Source: Rubrivivax sp.
GTDB lineage: Bacteria > Pseudomonadota > Gammaproteobacteria > Burkholderiales > Burkholderiaceae_C
Assembly: GCA_016790395.1 (NCBI GenBank)
Contig: JAEUPH010000222.1
Span: 1-39,363, forward strand
DNA: 39,363 nucleotides
Direction: 5' to 3'
Shown here: piece by piece, positions 8,693 to 17,195 of the stretch
Numbering within the stretch: position 1 is the stretch's first letter
How the letters are laid out: each line of letters starts with the position of its first letter
The notes under the pieces: generated by a model
Told to the model about the DNA's origin: nothing
Seen by the model: the letters and a program-made list of their open reading frames with translations, nothing else
Databases searched by the model: none
Translations under genes and position numbers: made by a program

Positions 8693-9259
8693 GTGCCTGC
8701 CGAAGCCACCATCCTGCTGCTGGACGACGACCCCGATGTCGGCCTGGCCGCGCAGCTGCTGCTGAACCGCCGCGTCGCCCCTGTCACCTGCCTGCGCCGC
8801 CCGGCCGAGCTGCCGGCGGCGCTGGACCGCCTGCAGCCCGCGCTGCTGCTTCTGGACCTGAACTTCGGCCCCGGCCGCACCGGTGGCGTGCAGGGCCTTC
8901 AACTGCTGGCCGAGGTGCATCATCGCGCGCATCCGCCCGTGGTGGTGGTGATGACGGCCTATGCCGACATCGAGCTGGCCGTGCAGGCGTTGCGTCGCGG
9001 CGCCTTCGACTTCATCACCAAGCCCTGGGACAACGTGCGCCTGATCGCCACCTGCCGCGAGGCCCTGCAGCGCGCGCAGCCGGCGGGTGATGCACCCACG
9101 CCGGTGGAACCCGAGCCGGTGCGTTCGCTGGCCGCGCAGGAGCGTGCCGCCGTGCTGGCGGCCATGGCCGAGGCCGAGGGCAACCTCAGTGCGGCGGCGC
9201 GCAAGCTCGGCCTGTCGCGCGCGGCGCTCTACCGGCGCCTGGACAAGCATGGCCTTTGA
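8693..9259 (+). CDS. Response regulator with Fis-type HTH (RegA/PrrA-like)
   Basis: A 188-residue regulator. The receiver domain (about 1-125) has the acidic pocket DDD at 11-13, phospho-acceptor Asp55 (LLLLDLN), the conserved Thr in VMTAYAD and the Lys in ITKPWD. A linker leads to a Fis-type helix-turn-helix at about 150-186 (NLSAAARKLGLSRAALYRRL). There is no AAA+ domain, so it is not a sigma-54 activator; the layout is that of RegA/PrrA/ActR. It starts with GTG at 8693; no strong ribosome-binding site is seen. The kinase gene overlaps its end by 11 bp. It probably controls the divergent efflux operon. Confidence 0.85.
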   Translation: MPAEATILLLDDDPDVGLAAQLLLNRRVAPVTCLRRPAELPAALDRLQPALLLLDLNFGPGRTGGVQGLQLLAEVHHRAHPPVVVVMTAYADIELAVQALRRGAFDFITKPWDNVRLIATCREALQRAQPAGDAPTPVEPEPVRSLAAQERAAVLAAMAEAEGNLSAAARKLGLSRAALYRRLDKHGL

Positions 9260-10424
9260 ACGCCTGCGGCTGGCCGGCGCCGCGGGGCTGTGGGCGGCGG
9301 CCGGCGCCATGGCGCACGCGGCCGGGCCCGACGCCCGCAGCGCGGTGCTGCCCGTGCTGCTGGCGCTGGCTGGGGCCGCGGTGGCGCTGCCGCTGGCGCG
9401 CCGTGCAACCGCGCCGCCCAGGGTGGCGCCGCCGGCACCGGCTGCCGAGGCCGAGACGCAGCGCCTGCACCGGCTGCAGGCCTGGCTGGACCACCTGCCC
9501 GTGGCGGCCTGGGTGGCCGACGGGGGCCGGCTGACCGCGCTGACCAGCCGCGCCCACCGCCTGACGGCGCCGGGCAGCGTGCGCGACCCGGCGGCCTTGC
9601 AGGCAACGCTGCTGGGCACCCAGCGCAGCAGCCCGCTGCAACTGGACACCGAACGGGGCACCGAGCGCTGGCTGCTGGGCTGCCAGGCGCTGGCGCTGGA
9701 GGGCCGCGAGCAGACGCTCTTGGTGTTGGTGCCGCTGGAAGGCGAACTGGAAGCCGCGTCGCTCGCCGCCTGGCATCAGCTGGTGCAGGTGCTGACGCAC
9801 GAGATCATGAACTCGCTCACCCCCATCAAAAGCCTGAGCCAGACGGCGCAGATGCTGCTGGACGAGAGCCCACGGGCCGAGGATGAACTGCGCGCGGCGC
9901 TGCACGGCATCGCGCTGCGCGCCGAGGGCCTGACGCGCTTCGTCACCACCTACCGCCAGGTGAGCCTGTGGCCCGCGCCGACGCTGGCGCCGGTGGACCT
10001 GCAGGCGCTGTTCGCCCGGCTGCAGCAGGCCGTGGCACCGGCCTGGACGGCACGCGGCGGCGCGGCGAACTTCGAACTGGCCTGCCCAGGGCTGCGCCTG
10101 CAGGCCGACGAAGCGCAGCTGGAGCAGGCGCTGCTGGCGCTGCTGTGCAACGCCGAACAGGCCACCACGGGCCAGCCCGAGCCGCGCCTGTGGGTGCAGG
10201 CACGCACAGGGCGCGGCGGGCGACTGCACCTGAGCGTGCGCGACAACGGACCGGGTGTTCCTGCAGGGCTGGAACGCCAGATCTTTCTGCCCTTCTTCAG
10301 CGCCCGCGAAGGCGGCCAGGGCATTGGCCTGACGGTGGTGCGCCAACTCGTGCACGGCATGGGCGGCCGCGTGCGCCACGTGCGACCGTTGGAAGGCGGC
10401 GCGGCCTTCCTGCTCAGCTTCTAG
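9249..10424 (+). CDS. Membrane sensor histidine kinase
   Basis: A 391-residue kinase. Two short hydrophobic stretches near residues 8-23 and 31-50 would anchor it with almost no periplasmic loop, followed by a short PAS-like region (about 70-165). The catalytic core has an H-box with His184 (LTHEIMNSLTPIKSL), an N-box (CNAEQATTG), a G1 box (DNGPGVP) and a G2 box (GGQGIGLTVV). Start ATG 9249 lies inside the response-regulator gene, overlapping 11 bp, so the pair is coupled. The tiny periplasmic part suggests sensing within the membrane, as in intramembrane-sensing kinases of antimicrobial efflux systems; that is inference. Its end overlaps the convergent oxidoreductase stop (shared CTAG). Confidence 0.85.
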   Translation: MAFERLRLAGAAGLWAAAGAMAHAAGPDARSAVLPVLLALAGAAVALPLARRATAPPRVAPPAPAAEAETQRLHRLQAWLDHLPVAAWVADGGRLTALTSRAHRLTAPGSVRDPAALQATLLGTQRSSPLQLDTERGTERWLLGCQALALEGREQTLLVLVPLEGELEAASLAAWHQLVQVLTHEIMNSLTPIKSLSQTAQMLLDESPRAEDELRAALHGIALRAEGLTRFVTTYRQVSLWPAPTLAPVDLQALFARLQQAVAPAWTARGGAANFELACPGLRLQADEAQLEQALLALLCNAEQATTGQPEPRLWVQARTGRGGRLHLSVRDNGPGVPAGLERQIFLPFFSAREGGQGIGLTVVRQLVHGMGGRVRHVRPLEGGAAFLLSF

Positions 10425-11527
10425 CGCGGCTGCGGCCGGCGCCCGAAGGCCAGGCGCACTGCCGGCCACAGCAGCGGCGGCGGGCCGACGGCCTCGCGCT
10501 GCACGGCGGGCAAGGTGGCCTTCGGCCAGGCGCGTTCCAGCACCGGCCGCACTGCCAGCACGATGCGGCCGCGCCGCACGATGGCACGATGGCGCGCGAA
10601 GATGCGCGCGCAGGCTTCGCGCGTGCGGGCCTGCTCGGCCGCCGGCGTGGCGGCGCGCTGCGCCGCGGCGATGGCGATGGCCGCTTCCGCGCCGTCCTCG
10701 ATGGCGCTGGAGGCCCCGGCGCCCCACAGCACGTCGACGTTGCCCACCGAATCGCCGATGGGCAGCACGCGGTCGTCGGTGGGCCGGGACAGCGCGCGCT
10801 GGAACACGTCGACGGCCATCACCGGGTATTGCGGCGGGCCCAGGTCCAGGCTGCGCGCCAGGGCCTCGAAGCGCTGCACGTGGGTCGCGCCGTCGGTGCC
10901 GGGGCCGGGCCGGGCATCGAGATACACGATGACGCCCTTGCGTCCCCAGGTGGGAAACAGCATGCACAGCTCGTGGGTCTGCGCGTCGTGCACGCCCACG
11001 ATGCCGTCGAACCAGGGCGGCGCCGAGTACTCGGCCGTGGCCACGATGTGCGTGGGCCCGGCACGCTCGCGCGCCGGACGTCCCAGCGCTTCCAGGCGCC
11101 CGCCAGCGGCGTCGATGACATGGCGCGCGCGCACCTGGCGCTCGCTGCCGGTGGTGGCGTCGCGCAGCGTCACCAGCACATGGTCGGGGCCGACGTCCAG
11201 GCCACTGACGCTGGTGTGCCAGTGCAGTTCGAAAGGGGCGGGCGCCGCGGCCGTGCGGCCTTCGGCCTGCGCCGCCATCAGCGCCGCGCGCAGCCGGTTC
11301 TCGACATGGCGGATGGTGGTCGTGCGGCGGCCTTCGGTGACGTCGGGCAGGCCCAGCCGCTGCAGCGCTGCCTGGGCGCCGGGGCGCAGCAGGATCAGCT
11401 GGGCCCGCGTGGCCTCCGGGCCGCGCGCTTCCAGCGCCAGCGTGCTGAGCCCGGCGGCCCGCGCCGCCAGCGCGGCCGCGCAGCCGCCGGGGCCGAGCCC
11501 GGCCACGAGCACGTCCACCTGCTGCAT
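10421..11527 (-). CDS. FAD-dependent oxidoreductase/monooxygenase-like protein
   Basis: A 368-residue flavoprotein. The N-terminal Rossmann dinucleotide fold is marked by VLVAGLGPGGCAAA (residues 6-19), and a second FAD motif by VLPIGDSVGNVD near 265. The middle region resembles the substrate domain of p-hydroxybenzoate-hydroxylase or geranylgeranyl-reductase type enzymes. The substrate is not evident. It is the last gene of the operon, seven bases after the 103-aa orphan, and shares its final CTAG with the convergent kinase gene. A role in quinone, lipid or aromatic metabolism would be a guess. Confidence 0.72.
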   Translation of the reverse strand: MQQVDVLVAGLGPGGCAAALAARAAGLSTLALEARGPEATRAQLILLRPGAQAALQRLGLPDVTEGRRTTTIRHVENRLRAALMAAQAEGRTAAAPAPFELHWHTSVSGLDVGPDHVLVTLRDATTGSERQVRARHVIDAAGGRLEALGRPARERAGPTHIVATAEYSAPPWFDGIVGVHDAQTHELCMLFPTWGRKGVIVYLDARPGPGTDGATHVQRFEALARSLDLGPPQYPVMAVDVFQRALSRPTDDRVLPIGDSVGNVDVLWGAGASSAIEDGAEAAIAIAAAQRAATPAAEQARTREACARIFARHRAIVRRGRIVLAVRPVLERAWPKATLPAVQREAVGPPPLLWPAVRLAFGRRPQPR

Positions 11528-11534
11528 GGCGGCT

Positions 11535-11846
11535 TCAGCGCGGCGCCTGCGTGAACAGCCGCGCGGCGCGGCCCTTGAGCTCCAGCAGCTCGCTGGGTGT
11601 CACCGAGTAGCGGCCGCCCAGCGCATCGGCCTCGATGCGGAACTCCACCTCGCGCGCCCCGTTGCGCAGGATGCCGACGCTGAACTCGTAGTCCTTCTGC
11701 GCCGCCGGCACGCCCAGCTTCTCGGCGTCGTAGTCCTCGTAGCGCACGTTGCGGATCTCGCCGCTGGCGAGGTCGAGCTCGCCCTGGGCGCGCACTTCGG
11801 AGTCGCTCAGCTCGTCGATGATGGTGATGGGGAGCTTCAGGTCCAT
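11535..11846 (-). CDS. Uncharacterised 103-aa protein
   Basis: A small soluble protein without signal peptide, cysteines or membrane segments. It is rich in Glu/Asp/Leu and ends in a basic tail. The pattern of short alternating hydrophobic stretches suggests a mainly beta fold. I do not recognise the family. It lies 12 bp downstream of the TAXI gene and 7 bp upstream of the oxidoreductase, so co-expression with both is likely. The normal codon use and close packing support a real gene. Confidence 0.7.
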   Translation of the reverse strand: MDLKLPITIIDELSDSEVRAQGELDLASGEIRNVRYEDYDAEKLGVPAAQKDYEFSVGILRNGAREVEFRIEADALGGRYSVTPSELLELKGRAARLFTQAPR

Positions 11847-11858
11847 GGGGCAGCTTGG

Positions 11859-13244
11859 CTAGGGGGAAGGGGTGGCCTTGGCAGGCGCGGCGTCGGATTG
11901 TCCGGCATGCGCCTCGCGCAGGCTCTCGCGCACCGAGGCGATGTGGCCGCGCAGCCCGTAGAACAGGTCGCCGTAGGCCGGCGGCACCTCGATGCGCACG
12001 ACAGCGCGTTCGATCAGGTCCAGGTGGCGCAGCAGGTCTTCGCGCCCGGCCAGGCCGGCGTTCGGACGCAGCGCGTCGCGCTCCAGTTTCTGCAGCGCGC
12101 CGTACCAGCGGTAGATGCGCGAGGTCATGTGCCAGCGGTACAGCGCCGGCACGATGCGCAGCGCGGGGATGAGCAGCAGCACCACCGGCAGCAGCACGGC
12201 CACCACGCGGGTGATCAGGCTGGCCAGCCAGAAGGGAAAGTGGCGGTACAGGAAGCTCTTGCCCGACGCGTAGTAGCGCTCGGCGTCCGGGCTGATGCGG
12301 AACTCGTGCTCCAGCGGCGCGGGGAACTCGCCGCGCTTCCTGTAGAGGCCCGGCTTGCCGTGCACTTCGCGCGCGGCTTCCAGCAGCAGGTCCGACAGCG
12401 CCGGGTGCAGCGTGTCGCGCGCCACCAGTTCGACGGTGGGCCCGATGAGCTGCACGTCCTTCGCCGGCAGGTCTTCGCCGAAGTCCAGCGCGCCGCGTGG
12501 CATCACCAGCTTGGTGAGGTAGGGGATGCGACGCGTGTAGCCGTCGGCCTGCGCGACGCTGAAGAGGTGGATGTCGGGCTTGCGCAGCAGCTGGCGGATC
12601 AGCGCCGTGGGCGTGGACTCGCTCATCGCGAAGAAGGCGTCGATGCGGCCTTCGTCGAGTGCACGCACGGTGTCGTCGGCCGCGGTGTCCACGTACAGGG
12701 TGCCGTCGCCGTCCTTGATGCCGTTGGCCGCCAGCAGCGCGCGTGCCAGCACGTTCGAGCCGCTGCCCGCCGGGCCGATGTCCAGGCGCAGGCCTTGGAA
12801 GTCGGACAGCAGGCTCTTGGGCGTGCCGCGGTAGAACACCATCAGGGGCTGGTGGGCGACGCTGCCCAGCGACAGGAGCTTCTCGGCCACGGCGGGCTCG
12901 GCCTGCCCGCCCAGCACGAAGCCCACGTCCACCTTCACCTTCGGGTCGGCCAGCCGGGCGAGGTTCTCGCGCGAGCCTTCGCTGGGCAGCACGTGCAGGG
13001 TGACACCGGAGCGGGCGAGGATCTTGCGGTACTGCTCGGCGTTGCGGCTGAAGTTGCTGCCTTCGGGGCCGGCCGTGATCGTCAGCGAACTCGGCGCGGC
13101 GGAGTCGAAGATGCCGAAGGCCATGGCGCAAACGAGCAGGGCCGCTGCTGCCACACCGCCCATGGCCAGGACCAGGCCACGGCCGAAGAAGCCGATCAGG
13201 CGGGCGTAGGCGCGCTCCAGCGCGATGCGCAGCCGCGCAATCAC
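11859..13244 (-). CDS. Membrane-anchored TAXI-family solute-binding protein
   Basis: A 461-residue protein. An N-terminal helix (about 22-45) is followed by a TAXI/NMT1-type periplasmic binding domain (about 50-320; note LTITAGPEGSNF near 52). A second membrane helix (about 332-356) and a cytoplasmic helical tail of about 100 residues complete it. Standard TAXI proteins are free periplasmic receptors of about 330 residues serving TRAP transporters; here both ends are tethered and no TRAP permease is nearby. The GTG at 13244 overlaps the SppA stop by four bases (GTGA), deciding the start. It may act as a ligand sensor or as part of a protease-linked complex rather than as a transporter receptor; that is inference. 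Confidence 0.8.
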   Translation of the reverse strand: MIARLRIALERAYARLIGFFGRGLVLAMGGVAAAALLVCAMAFGIFDSAAPSSLTITAGPEGSNFSRNAEQYRKILARSGVTLHVLPSEGSRENLARLADPKVKVDVGFVLGGQAEPAVAEKLLSLGSVAHQPLMVFYRGTPKSLLSDFQGLRLDIGPAGSGSNVLARALLAANGIKDGDGTLYVDTAADDTVRALDEGRIDAFFAMSESTPTALIRQLLRKPDIHLFSVAQADGYTRRIPYLTKLVMPRGALDFGEDLPAKDVQLIGPTVELVARDTLHPALSDLLLEAAREVHGKPGLYRKRGEFPAPLEHEFRISPDAERYYASGKSFLYRHFPFWLASLITRVVAVLLPVVLLLIPALRIVPALYRWHMTSRIYRWYGALQKLERDALRPNAGLAGREDLLRHLDLIERAVVRIEVPPAYGDLFYGLRGHIASVRESLREAHAGQSDAAPAKATPSP

Positions 13245-15124
13245 GGCACGCTGCACAGGCAGTGTGCGGCTTGTGTGAAGGGGCCCCGGCGCGGGTCCAG
13301 TTCCAGCCACCAGCCCCACTCACGCACCAGCGCCTCGGCCACCGAGGGAGGCAGGCCGAGCGCAGGCCCGGCCCAGCCGGCCAGCGTCGCGTGGGTGCCG
13401 GCCGGCTGCGGCAGCAGCGCCACCAGTTCGGCCAGGCCAAAGCGTTCCAGCAGCCGCTCCAGGCGCCCGGGCTGGGTCTCCAGGTACTGCAGGCGCCAGC
13501 TGCCGTCGGCCAGCTTGGCGCGCTGCGCGGCGGCCTTCACGGCATCGTCCAGCCCGCCCAGGCGGTCCACCAGGCCCTGCGCCAGCGCATCCCGGCCCGT
13601 CCACACCCGGCCTTGCGCCACGGCGTCGATCTTCTCCGGCGTCGTTCGCCGCGCGGCGGCGGCCTTGGCGGTGAAGTCGCGGTAGGTGCCGTCGATGCTG
13701 GCCTGCAGCAGTTCGACGAAGCGGGGGTCGATGCCGCGCTTGAGGTCGTAGGCGCCGCCCAGCCAGGTGGTGGTCACGCCGCCGGTGCGCACGCCCAGCC
13801 GGTCGGCCAGGCCCTCGGCCGTGGGCAGCATGGCGATGACGCCGATGCTGCCGGTGATGGTGGCGGCGTCGGCCAGCATCTCGTCGGCGGCCAGGCTGAT
13901 CCAGTAGCCGCCCGACGCGGCCAGGTCGCCCATCGACACCACCACCGGCTTGCCGGCCTTGCGCACCAGTTCCAGCTCGCGCCGCACGAGCTCGCTGCCG
14001 AAGGCGCTGCCGCCGGGCGAGTTCACGCGCAGCACCAGGGCCTTCACCTTGTCGTCCTCGCGCGCCTGGCGCACCAGTTCCGAGGTCGACAGCCCGCCGA
14101 TGGCGCCCGGGCCCGAGCGGCCGTCGCCGATGCCGCCTTCGGCCACCACCACGGCCACCATGTCGGAGGCGCGCGAGGGCTTCACGCGTGCCAGCACTTC
14201 GCTCCAGTGCACCTGGCGGAAGGTCTTGTCGTCGCGCTCGCCGCGCTCGATGAAGGCGGCGCGCATCTCGTCGCGCGTCTTCAGCTGGTCGACGAACTTG
14301 TGCTTGAGCGCCCAGCGCGCCAGGCTGCCGCCTTCGTCCTTCAGGCTGCCGGGCAGGCTGTCGATGGCCTGCATGACGTGGCCGGCCGGCAGCTTGCGCG
14401 CGGCCTCCACGGTGTCGGTCCAGGTCTTCCAGAGCGAGTGGACCAGCGCGCCTTCGGACTCCAGCGACTCGGGCGACGGCCCGCTGGCCGCGAAGCTCTC
14501 GTCGGCATTCTTGAACTTGCCGGCGCGGATGACGTGGGCGGTGACGCCCACGCGGTCCAGCAGGTCCTTGTAGTAGGCGCGGTAACGGCCGTAGCCCTGC
14601 ACCGAGATGGCGCCCATAGGGTGCAGCCACACTTCGTTGGCATGGGCGGCCAGGTAGTAGCTGCGCTGGTCGAAGTCCGAGCCCCAGGCGACGACCGTCT
14701 TGCCTGCGGCCTTGAAGCGCTCCAGCGCCCGCGCCACCTCGTGCAGGCTGGGCAGACCGCCGCCCTGCAGTTCGTCGGTCAGCAGCAGCGCGTGGGTGAT
14801 GGCCGGGTCCTTGGCCGCAGCGTCCAGCGCGGCCAGCACGTCGCGCAGGCGCGTCTGGCCGTCGCTCTGGCCGCGCAACTCGCGCAGGGCGTTGTCGCGC
14901 GCGCTGCCCGCGCGCTGCTCCACCAGGCGGCCGCCGATGTCCAGCACCAGCGCCGTCTTGGGCTGCAGAGCGGCAGGGCCGGGCTTCAGCAGCAGCCACG
15001 CCAGCACCGCCAGCACCGTCAGCAGCAGCAGGTTCAGCAGCACCCGGCGCGTGCCGTCCAGCAGCCACCACAGGCCGCGCAGGGCGCGACCGGTCCAATC
15101 GAAGAGGGTCGACATGGACAGCAT
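13241..15124 (-). CDS. sppA: Signal peptide peptidase SppA, 67K type
   Basis: A 627-residue membrane protease that degrades leftover signal peptides and other membrane peptides. A hydrophobic anchor lies at about 27-47, followed by two tandem Peptidase_S49 domains as in E. coli SppA (618 residues). The catalytic Lys is Lys186 (YYKDLLDR) in the first half and the nucleophile Ser404 (LAASGGYWIS) in the second, matching Lys209/Ser409 of E. coli. The start at 15124 is chosen; ATG 15115 is almost equally likely. It heads an operon with the TAXI-type protein, coupled by a 4-bp overlap. Confidence 0.92.
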   Translation of the reverse strand: MLSMSTLFDWTGRALRGLWWLLDGTRRVLLNLLLLTVLAVLAWLLLKPGPAALQPKTALVLDIGGRLVEQRAGSARDNALRELRGQSDGQTRLRDVLAALDAAAKDPAITHALLLTDELQGGGLPSLHEVARALERFKAAGKTVVAWGSDFDQRSYYLAAHANEVWLHPMGAISVQGYGRYRAYYKDLLDRVGVTAHVIRAGKFKNADESFAASGPSPESLESEGALVHSLWKTWTDTVEAARKLPAGHVMQAIDSLPGSLKDEGGSLARWALKHKFVDQLKTRDEMRAAFIERGERDDKTFRQVHWSEVLARVKPSRASDMVAVVVAEGGIGDGRSGPGAIGGLSTSELVRQAREDDKVKALVLRVNSPGGSAFGSELVRRELELVRKAGKPVVVSMGDLAASGGYWISLAADEMLADAATITGSIGVIAMLPTAEGLADRLGVRTGGVTTTWLGGAYDLKRGIDPRFVELLQASIDGTYRDFTAKAAAARRTTPEKIDAVAQGRVWTGRDALAQGLVDRLGGLDDAVKAAAQRAKLADGSWRLQYLETQPGRLERLLERFGLAELVALLPQPAGTHATLAGWAGPALGLPPSVAEALVREWGWWLELDPRRGPFTQAAHCLCSVP

Positions 15125-15220
15125 TCTCGGCCTTGCGGCCGGGCCGCTGCACCGCAGGGCTGATGGGCCGTTGCGTCGGAGAAATTGACATCCCCTGGGC
15201 AGAGGAGGTTTTGCGGTTCG

Positions 15221-15232
15221 TGACTTCCGTCA
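15221..15232. promoter_or_regulatory. Palindromic candidate activator site
   Basis: TGAC-TTCC-GTCA forms a perfect 12-bp dyad centred about 68 bp upstream of the -24 element of the PEP-CTERM promoter. Sigma-54 promoters need an upstream enhancer-binding activator; for PEP-CTERM genes the known one is PrsR. Whether PrsR recognises this sequence is unknown to me. Confidence 0.25.
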
Positions 15233-15288
15233 TGTTCCGCGACGCAAGTGCCTGCGCCCCTTGCCTGCCCGGGCCGTGAAGGATTCCG

Positions 15289-15304
15289 TGGCGTGAATCC
15301 TGCA
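15289..15304 (+). promoter_or_regulatory. Sigma-54 (RpoN) -24/-12 promoter of the PEP-CTERM gene
   Basis: TGGCGTGAATCCTGCA carries the invariant GG and GC of RpoN promoters with the required ten-base spacing, and fits TGGCACG-N4-TTGCA at most informative positions. It ends 45 bp before the start codon. Many PEP-CTERM genes are known to be driven by RpoN together with PrsK/PrsR, so context supports it. Confidence 0.55.
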
Positions 15305-15309
15305 TTCAT

Positions 15310-15324
15310 GGGGGGTCACCCCCC
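15310..15324. promoter_or_regulatory. G/C-run palindrome at the expected transcription start
   Basis: GGGGGGT-C-ACCCCCC is a perfect odd palindrome about 10-20 bases downstream of the -12 element, i.e. on or just after the expected start of transcription. It could be an operator, a 5' stabilising hairpin or chance. Confidence 0.3.
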
Positions 15325-15349
15325 CAGATCAACGAGTGAGGAGTTCCCC

Positions 15350-16045
15350 GTGAAGCGTTCCCTGCTGATGTCCGTGCTGCTGGCCGCCGTCGCCACCGTG
15401 TCGCATGCCGGGCCGGTCACGCCCACCTACACGACGTTCGGCAACCTCGCGGGCGCCACCTGGGGTGGCTCCGGGATCCCCACCGACCCGGCGGCCATCA
15501 CGACCAGTGGCGGCGTGACGGTGGCGCTCATCGCGCACCAGCGCTTTGCCAACCCGGCCCTGGGCAACAACGGCGCCGGCACCTACTTCGCCACCGCCGG
15601 CATGAACGACGGCCTGGACACCGTCCCGCACAGCGTGGCCGCGACCTGGAACTTCGGTTTCTACATCAACCTCGGAACGGCCCTGGCCACCAGCTACCAG
15701 ATCGACCTGTTCTATGACCTGGACGGCGGCGTCGGCACCGACCTCGCCGACATGGGCCGCATCGACATCGACGCCTCCGCCGGTCCGCTGTCGCTGATCC
15801 AGGGTTCGCAGAACCTGTCCTTCGGCTTCCTGGACACCGGCGTGCCGGGCTTCGTGTTCGCACCGCTGGCCGGCTTCAACGGCAACGCGCCGGGCGAGTA
15901 CAGCTTCATGCTGCGCGTGCGCGACCTGCAAGGCAACGACATCGCCACCAGCGCCATGAACGTGCAGGTGCCCGAGCCCGGTTCGCTGGCCCTGGCCGGC
16001 CTGGCGCTCGTGGGCCTGGCTGCCGCCCGCCGCCGCCGCGGCTGA
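15350..16045 (+). CDS. PEP-CTERM sorting-domain protein
   Basis: A 231-residue secreted protein. It has a signal peptide (about 1-20, cleavage after SHA), a beta-rich body of about 180 residues without cysteine, and a C-terminal PEP-CTERM sorting signal: VPEPG, a hydrophobic helix and the basic end ARRRRG. Exosortase (XrtA/EpsH) cleaves such signals, and the proteins go to the surface or the exopolysaccharide matrix. GTG 15350 is supported by GAGGAG seven bases upstream. An RpoN-type promoter precedes it and a hairpin follows at 16062. No exosortase is encoded in the window, so sorting must use one elsewhere. The body domain is not recognised. Confidence 0.88.
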   Translation: MKRSLLMSVLLAAVATVSHAGPVTPTYTTFGNLAGATWGGSGIPTDPAAITTSGGVTVALIAHQRFANPALGNNGAGTYFATAGMNDGLDTVPHSVAATWNFGFYINLGTALATSYQIDLFYDLDGGVGTDLADMGRIDIDASAGPLSLIQGSQNLSFGFLDTGVPGFVFAPLAGFNGNAPGEYSFMLRVRDLQGNDIATSAMNVQVPEPGSLALAGLALVGLAAARRRRG

Positions 16046-16061
16046 GCCAGCTTCATCCCCT

Positions 16062-16087
16062 CGACGGCGGCCTGCGTGCCGCCGTCG
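16062..16087 (+). terminator. Intrinsic terminator after the PEP-CTERM gene
   Basis: A perfect 10-bp stem, CGACGGCGGC and its complement GCCGCCGTCG, with the 6-base loop CTGCGT, is followed shortly by a TTT. It begins 17 bases after the stop codon. Confidence 0.6.
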
Positions 16088-16125
16088 GCGTTTCCAGCCT
16101 CCGGGGTTGAGATACTCGCGCCCCG

Positions 16126-17097
16126 ATGCAGGCCATCCTCGCCGTCACCGTCCCCTTCTTCGCCCTGGTGCTCTGCGGCTACCTGGCCGCGCGCCGCCAC
16201 GTGCTGCCGGAAAGCGCCATTCCCGGGCTCAATGCCTACGTGCTGTACTTCGCGCTGCCCTGCATGCTGTTCCGCTTCGGCGCCGGCACGCCCCTGTTCG
16301 ACCTGCTGAACCCCGCCGTGCTGGCCGTGTACCTGGCCTCGGCGCTGCTCATCGTGTTTTTCACCGTGGCCGTGACCTGGAACGCGCGCATCGGCCTGAA
16401 GGACGCGGCCTTCGGCGCGCTGGTGGCCGCCTTCCCCAACACCGGCTTCATGGGCGTGCCGCTGCTGGTGGCGCTGCTGGGCAAGGCGGCGGCCGGGCCG
16501 GTGATCTGCTCCGTGCTGGCCGACCTCTTCGTCACCAGCAGCCTGTGCATCGCGCTGGCGCAGGCGGCCGGCAGTCATGACCACGGCCGCGGCGCCCGTG
16601 CGGCTGCGCTGCGCGCGTTGCGGGGCGCGCTGTCCAACCCCTTGCCCTGGTCCATCGCGCTGGGTGCGCTGTTCTCCGTCACCGGGCTGAAGCTGCCCGG
16701 GCCAGCGAACACGGTGGTGACCATGCTGGCCGACTCGGCCTCCCCGGTGGCGCTGTTCACCATCGGCGCCGTGCTCTGGCGCAGCAGCCAGCACGCGCAC
16801 ACGCGCACGCCCTGGCCTGACTTCCTGCCCGTGGCGCTGATCAAGCTCTTCGTGCACCCGCTGCTGGTGTTCCTGCTGGCCGCGGCGGCGCGGCACCTGG
16901 GGGCTCCGCTGTCGACCTTCCAGGTGATGGTGCTGACGCTGGCCGCGGCGCTGCCCAGTGCCAGCAACGTCAGCCTGCTGGCCGAGCGCTACGGCGCCGA
17001 CAACGGCCGCGTGGCGCGCATCATCATGAGCAGCACCATCTTGGCCTTCGTCAGCTTCTCGGCGCTGGCTTGGCTCTTCGGCGTGCAGCCCGGCTGA
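16126..17097 (+). CDS. AEC-family (auxin efflux carrier-like) transporter
   Basis: A 323-residue protein with about ten membrane helices in two bundles of five separated by a short cytoplasmic loop containing HDHGRGAR, the usual AEC/BASS-type layout. Conserved features include the ALPCMLF stretch in helix 2, FPNTGFMGVP near residue 105 and the matching PSASN motif in the second half. Bacterial members export or import small organic anions such as malate, malonate or auxin-like acids; the substrate here is unknown. ATG 16126 directly follows a possible -10 (GATACT near 16111). It lies after a terminator, so it is likely its own unit. Confidence 0.85.
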   Translation: MQAILAVTVPFFALVLCGYLAARRHVLPESAIPGLNAYVLYFALPCMLFRFGAGTPLFDLLNPAVLAVYLASALLIVFFTVAVTWNARIGLKDAAFGALVAAFPNTGFMGVPLLVALLGKAAAGPVICSVLADLFVTSSLCIALAQAAGSHDHGRGARAAALRALRGALSNPLPWSIALGALFSVTGLKLPGPANTVVTMLADSASPVALFTIGAVLWRSSQHAHTRTPWPDFLPVALIKLFVHPLLVFLLAAAARHLGAPLSTFQVMVLTLAAALPSASNVSLLAERYGADNGRVARIIMSSTILAFVSFSALAWLFGVQPG

Positions 17098-17195
17098 AAC
17101 CCGCGGCTGGCCGGTTTTGCCCCGCTTTTCCGGGCTTCGGCGGCTCAAGCGGACGGCTCCAATGCCGACACCGCCACCCGCCGGAACCCGCCGAC

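Noticed and set aside
15350-16045. A full PEP-CTERM/exosortase polysaccharide locus
   Set aside because: Only one PEP-CTERM substrate is seen. No exosortase, PrsK/PrsR or Wzx/Wzy-type genes are in the window, and the AsnB here is a different fusion from the exosortase-associated amidotransferase.
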